Below, in pieces: positions 32,167 to 39,524 of a stretch of DNA of 39,524 nt. The notes beneath the pieces were generated by a model. That model saw only the letters and a list, made by a program, of their open reading frames with translations. It did no database searches and was not told the DNA's origin. This stretch comes from Ruminococcus sp. 210702-SL.1.03 (lineage in GTDB: Bacteria > Bacillota > Clostridia > Oscillospirales > Ruminococcaceae): assembly GCF_020559915.1 (NCBI RefSeq), contig NZ_JAJCLZ010000017.1, forward strand, positions 1 to 39,524. Direction: 5' to 3'. Positions within the stretch are counted from its first letter, which is position 1, and each line of letters opens with the position of its first letter. A program made the position numbers and the translations under genes.

Positions 32167-35100
32167 TTAACTGGAACTAGTGGTCTGAACTAATTTATTC
32201 TTTATGATTTCCAGACTTTTAAAACCATTATGTTCAGATGAAAATCCTGATATAATTGCTTCCATCGTTTCGGAACTCCAGTAAATCGTTAGTTTTTTCT
32301 TTGTGCGAGTTATCGCTGTGTAAAATACACCTTTTGTTATTTTTTCGGTATTAACGCTCGGAATAACAACTTTTACAGAATCATATTCTAAGCCTTGTGC
32401 TTTATGAATCGAAACGGCATATGCTAACTGGAAAGGTATAATAGTCTTCTTAGCATCTTCCTCGTCATCAATTTCATCTTCATCGAAAGCATATACAATA
32501 AGTTTAATCCGAGTTTTTTCATCAAGTGTGTCAATATACTCAATCTGGTCTGATTTACACTGTTGTTCAGTGATTATAGTTTCGACATCAATAATAAATG
32601 CTATTTGATCGTCTGTCTTTTCAATGTCTACAATAATTCCTTTAAGGTTATTATAGAGGTATGTGAAACGAGAGTTATCATTAAAAAGGATTTTGTCTCC
32701 CTTTTTAAACCTCCAGCTTTGCCATATTATAGCTTCTCCATTTGGATTTGCATTTTGGAAATAACTGTTTATATTATTTAACCCGAATTTCCCATCATAG
32801 TTTAAGCATAAAACAACTTCATCTTTAACATCAGAAGTAAAAATATCTGATCCTATTTCCTTTGAAAAGGATCCGTCTATGACGAGTTTTTCGGTGATTC
32901 TAACATCATTGTTCCTTACTTCTTCCCATAGGCTCAGTAAGTTTTCTTCCTGAGTCCGCCAAGTATCAAGTAATTCAACGTTAGCTCCATGTGTAGTTAT
33001 AATATCTTTAGCATAATAAAACCAGTTACCAAAATCTATAGATTCGATTTGATTGATGTCTCCTGCAAGGACAATCAATGAATCCGAACTAATTTTACTA
33101 ATAAAGTTAAGCATTGTTCGATTATCTATTGTACTGCACTCATCTACAAAAATAATATCATAATCTGGCAAATTAACTCTTCTTGTAAAACTATCAATAC
33201 AAATAAAATCAGAATCTGATCCTGGATTATCAATTCTTCTTTGAAGGTGTTGAATGGCAGCATGTGTTTTAGTAAGAAAAAGCTTTTTTGATTTGGGCAT
33301 AAGACTAGATATATAATTAATAAGTGTTGTTTTACCCGTTCCAGCAGCACCATATATCAACAGTATTCTTGAATTAACAAAAGCATATTTAATTGCTTTT
33401 TGCTTGGAAACATCAACCTTCTCAAAGAGTGCTGAATGATCTTTTATAAATCGTGCGTTTAGTTCTTTTTGACCTTTAATTCCTGCTTGCGTAAAATCTA
33501 ACAATCTCTGTAGAATCTTAAGTGTAATGGTTTCATAGGCAGATATTGTAACTAAGCCGCTATCATTTACTATGCTATATCCTTGATCTTGCTCCCACTC
33601 AACTAAATACTCATTATAATCGTTAATGGATTTATCTGAAGCAATTTCGCTTGCTTTGAAATATAATTCACCCGATTTATTTATCGCATTTCTTATTCTT
33701 AGATATGGTAAAAGAATATTGATCTTTTCTGTTCCAGATGCACTAAGTATTTTTGTTATACTAACTTCAGCTGTTTTACTATGTGGTAAATTTGCTAGAA
33801 GCGGATTGCGTTCAAATGGACGACATCCTGATGCAAGGTAAAGAGGGGAACCAGCTAGCATTTTTGTGAATCTATTAGGCATTACATCAATTAGACTTTT
33901 TTCACGAAGATTAATCAAAAGATAACGAACAACATTTTTTCCAAATATTACGGAGTCGGAAGAATAATCTCTTCTCAATATCTCAATCACTTCTCTAAAG
34001 TGTTTAGTGTTTGTATTACAATATATTTGATCGATAATTGAATGGAAATCCATTTCTTGTAAATCAATAAGATCAAGCAACGTCATTCCCGTTTTGGTGA
34101 GAAAACTCATTAATTCAGCATACTCGCCATAGTTTGCATTCAACCTTAATGGAATATTTAATATTCTTCCAAGTTTGTTTAAACAAGTAGGTGCAATGGA
34201 TACCCTCCAGTTTGTGATGATTTTTATATTTGAAGCAATACCCCATAAATCAATCGTTGTGTCGGTATAGCCAATATTAATTGAATAACCAGTTGAAATA
34301 TTCTGCTTTGAATAAACAGTTATTCTATTAAATTTAGTAGCATATTTATTGGCTAATTGCAAGGTGATTTCATAATAGCGTTCGGTGCCAACATAAAATG
34401 GTGTTTTCTTTTGAACATAAAAACGTGTGTTTTCCACAGAATGAGGTGATAAATCCGTAGATTCAATAGCTTTTGCAACTATGTTATAGTACTCGTTGTC
34501 AAGTTGATCTGTATTAAGTGGAAACATTTCAAGATTTTGCAAGATTGAAATTTTGTAAATATTATTAAAAAATTCTCTAATCTGCCACATGAAGTTATAG
34601 TATTTTGGCATCAATCTTTCAGATTGACCATCTTCCGGAATACGGCAATCAATATACTTTAATCCTCTTAAAAAATTAGCAAGATATTTAGTTCTCAAAT
34701 CGAGTTGAGCTTGTTCATATGCTAATTGAAGATTTGGCTTTGAGCATCCAAGATTATAAGAGTTTAGTAAAAGAGCCGCTCTACAAAGATCATATAATCC
34801 CGGTAGAATATCTTGTGAGACTTCATCTCTAGTTGCGCCAAGGCTTTCTATTGTATCAATACTTCTGACTATCGACCTATTACAAGCCATTACAATTCTT
34901 TTGATCTCATCAAGATTAAGCTGAGTTGAACTAAGCTTATTTACAAATGAATGATGTTCAATTATACGATCAAGTTTTTTACAAAAATCAATAATACTTT
35001 CATCGGTATTAAAAATTTCCTCTTCTGCCTCAAAAGCAACAGTTGTACTACCTTTGGAAAAATCAATCGAATTAATATAGTCTACGGACATATATTTCCA

Positions 35101-35487
35101 GAAAACACGCTCAGAGCCTCTTTCATCAGGATAAAGTACAACAAAGAGTATTCCGGGGTCTAAGGTGACATCCATAGCCATCGTTGCAGGAAAACCAAGA
35201 CTTTGCAGTGAATATTTGATTTTCCCATTATCCTCTCTGTATGAATGAGATCCTTTTATCTGAACAAAGAAATTTTGCTTAGGTCGCCTTGATACATCAG
35301 GATCTGCTACATATTCAAACGTTCCATCAGTATTAGGCCACTTATCATTAGATGCAAATAATGGGTTAATCCGCCCATTTGAACGAAAAAAGAATTCTAA
35401 TGTAGAGACAGCAGCTTCGTCTTCTGCTGATCTTTCAGTATGCGTTTTTATGTGCTTTTCTATTAGTTCTTTGGGCTGATCTAACAT
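32167..35487 (-). CDS. nuclease-like (DUF4365) and superfamily 1 helicase fusion protein
   Basis: This 1106-residue protein has a DUF4365-like N-terminus (about 20-160) with NTDGTFEYV (Asp54) and FFVQIKGSH (Gln76, Lys78), a pattern matching the D...(E/Q)xK core of PD-(D/E)XK nucleases. Residues about 170-690 match nothing I recognise. The C-terminal third is a RecD/UvrD-like helicase: Walker A GAAGTGKT (713-720), Walker B IIFVDE (778-783), GDINQ (809-813), then a UvrD-C part with SIHKAQGLEYDSV (about 1026-1038) and YTAITRTKKK (1056-1065). The start follows AAAGGAG. It is 37 bp after the metallopeptidase gene, the last gene of the restriction operon, and clearly more AT-rich than hsdR. A role in DNA defence is inferred from context; no function is shown. 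Confidence 0.82.
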   Translation of the reverse strand: MLDQPKELIEKHIKTHTERSAEDEAAVSTLEFFFRSNGRINPLFASNDKWPNTDGTFEYVADPDVSRRPKQNFFVQIKGSHSYREDNGKIKYSLQSLGFPATMAMDVTLDPGILFVVLYPDERGSERVFWKYMSVDYINSIDFSKGSTTVAFEAEEEIFNTDESIIDFCKKLDRIIEHHSFVNKLSSTQLNLDEIKRIVMACNRSIVRSIDTIESLGATRDEVSQDILPGLYDLCRAALLLNSYNLGCSKPNLQLAYEQAQLDLRTKYLANFLRGLKYIDCRIPEDGQSERLMPKYYNFMWQIREFFNNIYKISILQNLEMFPLNTDQLDNEYYNIVAKAIESTDLSPHSVENTRFYVQKKTPFYVGTERYYEITLQLANKYATKFNRITVYSKQNISTGYSINIGYTDTTIDLWGIASNIKIITNWRVSIAPTCLNKLGRILNIPLRLNANYGEYAELMSFLTKTGMTLLDLIDLQEMDFHSIIDQIYCNTNTKHFREVIEILRRDYSSDSVIFGKNVVRYLLINLREKSLIDVMPNRFTKMLAGSPLYLASGCRPFERNPLLANLPHSKTAEVSITKILSASGTEKINILLPYLRIRNAINKSGELYFKASEIASDKSINDYNEYLVEWEQDQGYSIVNDSGLVTISAYETITLKILQRLLDFTQAGIKGQKELNARFIKDHSALFEKVDVSKQKAIKYAFVNSRILLIYGAAGTGKTTLINYISSLMPKSKKLFLTKTHAAIQHLQRRIDNPGSDSDFICIDSFTRRVNLPDYDIIFVDECSTIDNRTMLNFISKISSDSLIVLAGDINQIESIDFGNWFYYAKDIITTHGANVELLDTWRTQEENLLSLWEEVRNNDVRITEKLVIDGSFSKEIGSDIFTSDVKDEVVLCLNYDGKFGLNNINSYFQNANPNGEAIIWQSWRFKKGDKILFNDNSRFTYLYNNLKGIIVDIEKTDDQIAFIIDVETIITEQQCKSDQIEYIDTLDEKTRIKLIVYAFDEDEIDDEEDAKKTIIPFQLAYAVSIHKAQGLEYDSVKVVIPSVNTEKITKGVFYTAITRTKKKLTIYWSSETMEAIISGFSSEHNGFKSLEIIKNKLVQTTSSS

Positions 35488-35524
35488 TTTTTACTCCTTT
35501 CTCTGCCTAAGGCAAACAATCGCA

Positions 35525-36235
35525 TCATTCAACCGTATTATAATAATCTAGTCTTAAATCATTAAGTTCTTTTCGTACAGCCCGCCAATCCTTCATGTAC
35601 AAATCCATATATGAAATAAAAACTGAATTATGTGTACGTTCCTTTAAATGGAGAAGTTCATGCAATATTACATACTCTAAACACTCGATTGGTTTCTGTG
35701 CAAGTTGTAAATTAAACCATAGTTTTTTCTTCTCTGTATTACAAGTTCCCCAGCGAGTTAACATATATTTGGTTTGCCAAGAATCACAGTATAGCTCAGT
35801 AAGCCTTTCCCACTTCGGAAGTAATCTTTCAATTTCCGCTTTTAGTAAGATACGGTACTGCTCTCGCACATAGTTTTCTCTTTGCTTTACTGTACTTTCT
35901 TCACGCATAGAGAGTATTACCTTATCTCCTTTTATTTCAAATCCGTTCTTTTGTGAATTAGGCTGAAAGGATAGATAATATTGTTTTCCCCATATGAAAA
36001 GCGTTTCTCCGCTTACATACTGACGTTTAGTGCTTCTTGCCTGATGTTGAAACTTTTCAATCTGTTTTTTGATCCAAATAAGATTTGTTCGGGCATATAT
36101 TTCTATTGCCTTATCATCAATAGATGCCGGAGCTGAGATAACGACGTGTCCATCAGGAGGCTTGACCTGAAGATGCATATTCTTGATATTCTTTTTATGG
36201 ATATCAATAGGTATACCAGAAATCACAATAGTCAT
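35525..36235 (-). CDS. YgjP/DUF45 family zinc metallopeptidase
   Basis: This 236-residue protein has the DUF45 (YgjP-like) fold related to SprT and WLM peptidases. The zinc site is HELLHLKERTH: His192, Glu193, His196, with His202 as third ligand. RWGTCN (161-166) is the family's conserved motif, and WIKKQIEKF (54-62) fits the N-terminal part. There is no signal peptide. Such genes are often found inside type I restriction loci, usually next to hsdR, but their job there is not established; cleaving the restriction complex or a DNA-bound protein has been imagined. The start lies 3 bp after the hsdR stop, so translation is likely coupled. Confidence 0.92.
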   Translation of the reverse strand: MTIVISGIPIDIHKKNIKNMHLQVKPPDGHVVISAPASIDDKAIEIYARTNLIWIKKQIEKFQHQARSTKRQYVSGETLFIWGKQYYLSFQPNSQKNGFEIKGDKVILSMREESTVKQRENYVREQYRILLKAEIERLLPKWERLTELYCDSWQTKYMLTRWGTCNTEKKKLWFNLQLAQKPIECLEYVILHELLHLKERTHNSVFISYMDLYMKDWRAVRKELNDLRLDYYNTVE

Positions 36236-36238
36236 ATA

Positions 36239-39200
36239 TTAGTATTCCTCCTGCTTTTCAATGATTTTAAATAATCTTTCGACTTCAGAATCATCATTAA
36301 GAATAATGAATAAAGCTTTCTTTATTCTGTTTTCTTTTATAGGATCACCACGGAATCCGCTCATTTTACTGCTAAGAACAGCATTATGAAGTTTGATTGC
36401 TAATATTTCATTACCGTCAGTATTATCGTATATAGCTTGCAAAGCCTTACTTTTTCTTATGCTTTCAGGATAGTCTTCATTTTGTTCCGGATGTTCAACA
36501 TTTTTAGCAAGTTTTATTTGTTCCTCAAGGAGTTCCTTATAAGAGATAACGCCTTGCTTCCTTTTTTGAATCAGCTCATCCAGTATTGCTGACATCTTTT
36601 CATAATACTTAGGGTTGACCGCAACTTTTTCTACCATTTTACGACGAATATTATTTTCAATCGCTTCAGCTGCTCCTTCTTTTTTATCTGAGGGGGCATC
36701 TTCTTCGGTCATGGTTTCTCCCTGTTCTGTTACGAAATCAAGTAGTGTTAGATCATCAAATTCACCGATTTTAACGCTATCTGAAGCTGTAATATAGTTG
36801 TCAATCAGTTTACACATATCCGGCTCATAAGCTTTAAAATCCAAGAAGTCTCCGCTTTTATTTCCGATTGTCTGTTTCAGCTCAACATAGAATTTTACTT
36901 TTTCATCGTATGCAGATACTTCTTTGGCAGTATAAATATCAACCATGTATGGCTTGGCTTCTGCAAATGCACGAACTAAACCGCTTACAAGCTTATACAG
37001 CCTTTCTCTGAGACGAGAATAGATCTCATCAGTTTCTTCGCTCATGCCGGATTCTCCGCAGAAATAATGCATATACTGTAAATCGCCCTTTGGAGCTTCT
37101 ACGCCTTCGCATAGTTCTTCCAACTGGTCATAGACTTCATTGAAATGCTTGATTGCTTCAGAACTTCTATCTTTGATAAGTCCATCAACATCTTCCGGAT
37201 CATAGTTTTCAAATGCACCCGATGTATAGGTGTCCATCGCATTCTTTAAATCTCCGAAAAGCTGCTTGTAATCAACAATATATCCAAATTCCTTTGTGTC
37301 ACCATCCAGTCTGTTAACACGGCAAATGGCTTGGAACAAACCGTGATCCTGCATACTCTTATCAATATACAGGTATGTACACGGCGGAGCATCAAATCCT
37401 GTGAGCAGCTTATCAACCACAATGAGCAGTTTCATGTTTGCAGGCTGGTTGATAAACTTATCTTTAACATCTTTTTCAAAGTCCTCGACTTTTTTCTGTA
37501 TTGAAAGCTTTTCAGGAAGATTATCAGGATCAAGTCCTAACATACGGAGATATATCTCGTATTTTTCAAAAGTCTCAGTTTCATCATCAGCACTTACAGT
37601 ATCAGTTCTCAGATCACCGGCTTGCGGAGTGTAAGAGGAGATGATCGCACACTTCTTGAAACCTCTTTGCTGAAAAATCTCGTAATACTTGCAAGCAGTA
37701 TAGATCGAATCTGAAACGAGAATTGCATTTCCGTTTCCGTCCATTAGGCGAGGCTTCAAATCAAAATCCTGAATAATATCCCATGCCACACGTTCCAGTC
37801 TTGAACGTGAGCTATATATCTTTTGCATACTTGCCCATTTCTCTTTCAGCTTTGCTTTAGCTCTGCTTGAAAGAGAACGTGTTTTAACATCAAACCATTG
37901 GTCAACTCTGTCATGTGCACTGAGCTCCTGGGGGATATCTCTGTATTCATATCTCAGATCAAGTACAACACCGTCACGCACTGCTTCGTTATACTTATAG
38001 GTATGAATATAAGTGCCGAACACTTCTATACTTGTCTTCTTATCCTTTTTCAGGAGCGGTGTTCCTGTAAATCCGATGAATATCGCATCCGGCATGATTG
38101 CCTGCATTGCTGCGTGTAGCTTGCCCGACTGCGTTCTGTGACATTCATCAACAAAGACGAATATCTTTCCTTTTGCCTTAAAGTCAGCAGGGAGCGACTT
38201 CTTCAACTCATCAATATACTTGTCATAATCGGATTCAGTAGCTTCTCCGCCACGGCGACCAAACTTATGCACCAATGAACATAAGAGTGAACTGTCATAG
38301 GAATTCAGCTTGCGAAGCAGATCATCACAGCTCTTGGTTCTGGTGATCTTTTCATCAACACCAATGTATGTCTTTTCGATCTGCTCATCCAGTTCATCAC
38401 GGTCGGTGACGATAAGCACACGAGGATTTTCTTCTTTACAATTGGCAAGGATCCATTTTGACAGCCATACCATTGTCAACGTTTTACCGCTGCCCTGAGT
38501 ATGCCATAGAATACCGCCACGCTGTTTTGCTAATCTGTTCTGAGTACGCTTTATGCCGAAAAACTGATTATAGCGGCATACCTTCTTAATGCCCTTATCG
38601 AAAACTACAAAATTCTCAATGAGGTCTATAAAGCGTTTCTTATCGAACATCTGATACAGCTGCTGAAGCAGGAGGTTATCAATATGATCGCAGTATTCCA
38701 TAATACGTGCATCTTCAGGATCACGCTCGTCCTCGTTTTCATGGAATCCGTCAGGCTTCCATTCCATATAGTATTTTTCACCCGTCAGAATAGTGCCGTA
38801 ACGCAGACCTTCTATTTCATTGCCTGCCATACAAAACTGCACTGTGGTAAAGAATGATGCAATAAAGCCGTCCTTCTGATTGGTAAGGTTCTGCCTGATA
38901 CCATTTGATACGGACACGCTGCTCTTTTTCAGCTCTATAACTGCCATAGCGATGCCGTTGACATAAATAACAAGGTCGGGTCTTTTCTCCTGACGGTCAA
39001 TAACCGTTACTTCCTCGGCTATTGCAAAATCATTATTTGTAGGGTTATCAACATCAATGAAGTAAACCGTCTTAGGGGAGCTTTCGGGAGTTTCCTTGAC
39101 CTTGGCACCGTATTTCAGCAGCGTATAGACCTTGTGGTTAGCATCATAAAGCCCATGTATCATATCATCAGCAGCCTTTATAAGTTCGGAAACAGCACCG

Positions 39201-39379
39201 TCTATCAGCCTTTCACTATAACCGCTAAGGTGAAGGTACGCACGAAGTCGGTCTTCTCGGATATTTTTATTTGCTCTGTCTTTCAGGTTGCCTATATATT
39301 TATAATCGAGGATATTTCTGTTCTTAAAGAAATCAATTACACGATTTTGCGTGGTTCTCTCGGTATCACCGATACTCAT
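36239..39379 (-). CDS. hsdR: type I restriction enzyme, R subunit
   Basis: This 1046-residue motor and nuclease subunit cuts DNA at a distance from an unmethylated HsdS target. The nuclease core has Asp135 in RPDLVIYV and ELK at 149-151 in AVIELKKS, with GIRQN (Gln163) after it. The SF2 helicase part has Walker A HTQGSGKT (293-300), DECHRTQSG (DECH 412-415), FIGFTGTP and a C-terminal LLTGFDAP-PCTYLYIDK segment with QAICRVNRL. The C-terminal 200 residues are helical and probably bind the methyltransferase core. AAGGAGG lies 10 bp before the ATG and 31 bp separate it from the hsdS end. All catalytic motifs seen are intact, so the enzyme is probably active if HsdM and HsdS are complete. Confidence 0.96.
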   Translation of the reverse strand: MSIGDTERTTQNRVIDFFKNRNILDYKYIGNLKDRANKNIREDRLRAYLHLSGYSERLIDGAVSELIKAADDMIHGLYDANHKVYTLLKYGAKVKETPESSPKTVYFIDVDNPTNNDFAIAEEVTVIDRQEKRPDLVIYVNGIAMAVIELKKSSVSVSNGIRQNLTNQKDGFIASFFTTVQFCMAGNEIEGLRYGTILTGEKYYMEWKPDGFHENEDERDPEDARIMEYCDHIDNLLLQQLYQMFDKKRFIDLIENFVVFDKGIKKVCRYNQFFGIKRTQNRLAKQRGGILWHTQGSGKTLTMVWLSKWILANCKEENPRVLIVTDRDELDEQIEKTYIGVDEKITRTKSCDDLLRKLNSYDSSLLCSLVHKFGRRGGEATESDYDKYIDELKKSLPADFKAKGKIFVFVDECHRTQSGKLHAAMQAIMPDAIFIGFTGTPLLKKDKKTSIEVFGTYIHTYKYNEAVRDGVVLDLRYEYRDIPQELSAHDRVDQWFDVKTRSLSSRAKAKLKEKWASMQKIYSSRSRLERVAWDIIQDFDLKPRLMDGNGNAILVSDSIYTACKYYEIFQQRGFKKCAIISSYTPQAGDLRTDTVSADDETETFEKYEIYLRMLGLDPDNLPEKLSIQKKVEDFEKDVKDKFINQPANMKLLIVVDKLLTGFDAPPCTYLYIDKSMQDHGLFQAICRVNRLDGDTKEFGYIVDYKQLFGDLKNAMDTYTSGAFENYDPEDVDGLIKDRSSEAIKHFNEVYDQLEELCEGVEAPKGDLQYMHYFCGESGMSEETDEIYSRLRERLYKLVSGLVRAFAEAKPYMVDIYTAKEVSAYDEKVKFYVELKQTIGNKSGDFLDFKAYEPDMCKLIDNYITASDSVKIGEFDDLTLLDFVTEQGETMTEEDAPSDKKEGAAEAIENNIRRKMVEKVAVNPKYYEKMSAILDELIQKRKQGVISYKELLEEQIKLAKNVEHPEQNEDYPESIRKSKALQAIYDNTDGNEILAIKLHNAVLSSKMSGFRGDPIKENRIKKALFIILNDDSEVERLFKIIEKQEEY

Positions 39380-39410
39380 ACGTACATTCCTCCTTAATGT
39401 GTTTGTTATT

Positions 39411-39524
39411 TCATGGAAAAAGTCTTCTGATCAATCCTGCTTTTATGCTTTTATATTTATCACACTTACGCTGATGAAGGGTGATAAGGAAATCAAGGTT
39501 ACGGAAATAGTCTCCGATTTTCTG
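39411..39524 (-). CDS. hsdS: type I restriction specificity subunit, C-terminal end only
   Basis: Reading the minus strand from the right edge gives 37 residues before a TGA at 39413-39411: QKIGDYFRNLDFLITLHQRK, followed by a helix and RRLFP. This is the typical C-terminal end of HsdS target-recognition subunits (QxKIGxFFxxLDxLIxLHQRK). The rest lies outside the window to the right. It is just upstream of hsdR on the same strand, so the usual hsdM and hsdS order should continue beyond 39524. Confidence 0.88.
   Translation of the reverse strand, partial: QKIGDYFRNLDFLITLHQRKCDKYKSIKAGLIRRLFP

Noticed and set aside
1..39524. CRISPR array, prophage or insertion sequence
   Set aside because: No regularly spaced direct repeats, no cas, transposase, integrase or phage structural genes were seen.

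Overview
This window looks like chromosomal DNA from a low-to-mid GC Gram-positive anaerobe of the Clostridia, probably a Ruminococcus-like member of the Oscillospiraceae (inference). The grounds are strong AGGAGG-type ribosome binding sites, TTGACA-17-TATAAT promoters, a T-box leader on ileS, a type 2 isoleucyl-tRNA synthetase, a galactokinase with the TEVGGNHTDH signature, and frequent intrinsic terminators. There is no prophage, rRNA or CRISPR array.

Layout. Positions 1-176 hold the end of a tRNA-Phe gene, a tRNA-Gly gene and a terminator. An Rrf2-family regulator (277-720) converges on a large membrane-anchored L,D-transpeptidase (778-2535, minus). A cytidylate kinase-like gene (2811-3410) converges on ileS (3542-6706, minus), whose 5' leader is an isoleucine T-box. 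A plus-strand operon then carries a RadC-like protein, a CE2-type SGNH esterase, an alpha/beta hydrolase, comM and a P-loop kinase (7177-12163). A phosphohexomutase gene follows (12306-14030). A second plus-strand operon has galK, an unknown gene, trmB and a purine nucleoside phosphorylase (14170-17541). On the minus strand come an unknown exported protein with prfC (17590-20117), a 92-residue unknown (20227-20505), and a long run of closely spaced genes read from 29627 down to 20704: dusB, rsmI, rimI, trmN6-like, tsaD, polA, aroE, aroK, pdxY. A rhodanese-TtcA fusion (29753-30907, minus) and tcdA (31254-32009, plus) are divergent, and a 175-bp near-perfect palindrome lies between them.

The last 7.4 kb (32167-39524, minus) is different: visibly AT-rich, with foreign-looking codon use. 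It is the 3' part of a type I restriction-modification locus: the end of hsdS cut by the window edge, hsdR, a YgjP/DUF45 zinc metallopeptidase, and a 1106-residue protein joining a DUF4365/PD-(D/E)XK-like N-terminus to a C-terminal superfamily 1 helicase. This extended restriction locus is the most likely place for an unusual defence system.

Themes. The core part is rich in translation and RNA-modification functions: t6A synthesis and its cyclisation (tsaD, tcdA), 2-thiocytidine (TtcA), dihydrouridine (dusB), m7G (trmB), m6A37 (trmN6-like), 16S rRNA Cm (rsmI), S18 acetylation (rimI), RF3 and IleRS. Alongside it are sugar metabolism (galK, phosphohexomutase, CE2 esterase) and aromatic amino-acid synthesis (aroE, aroK).
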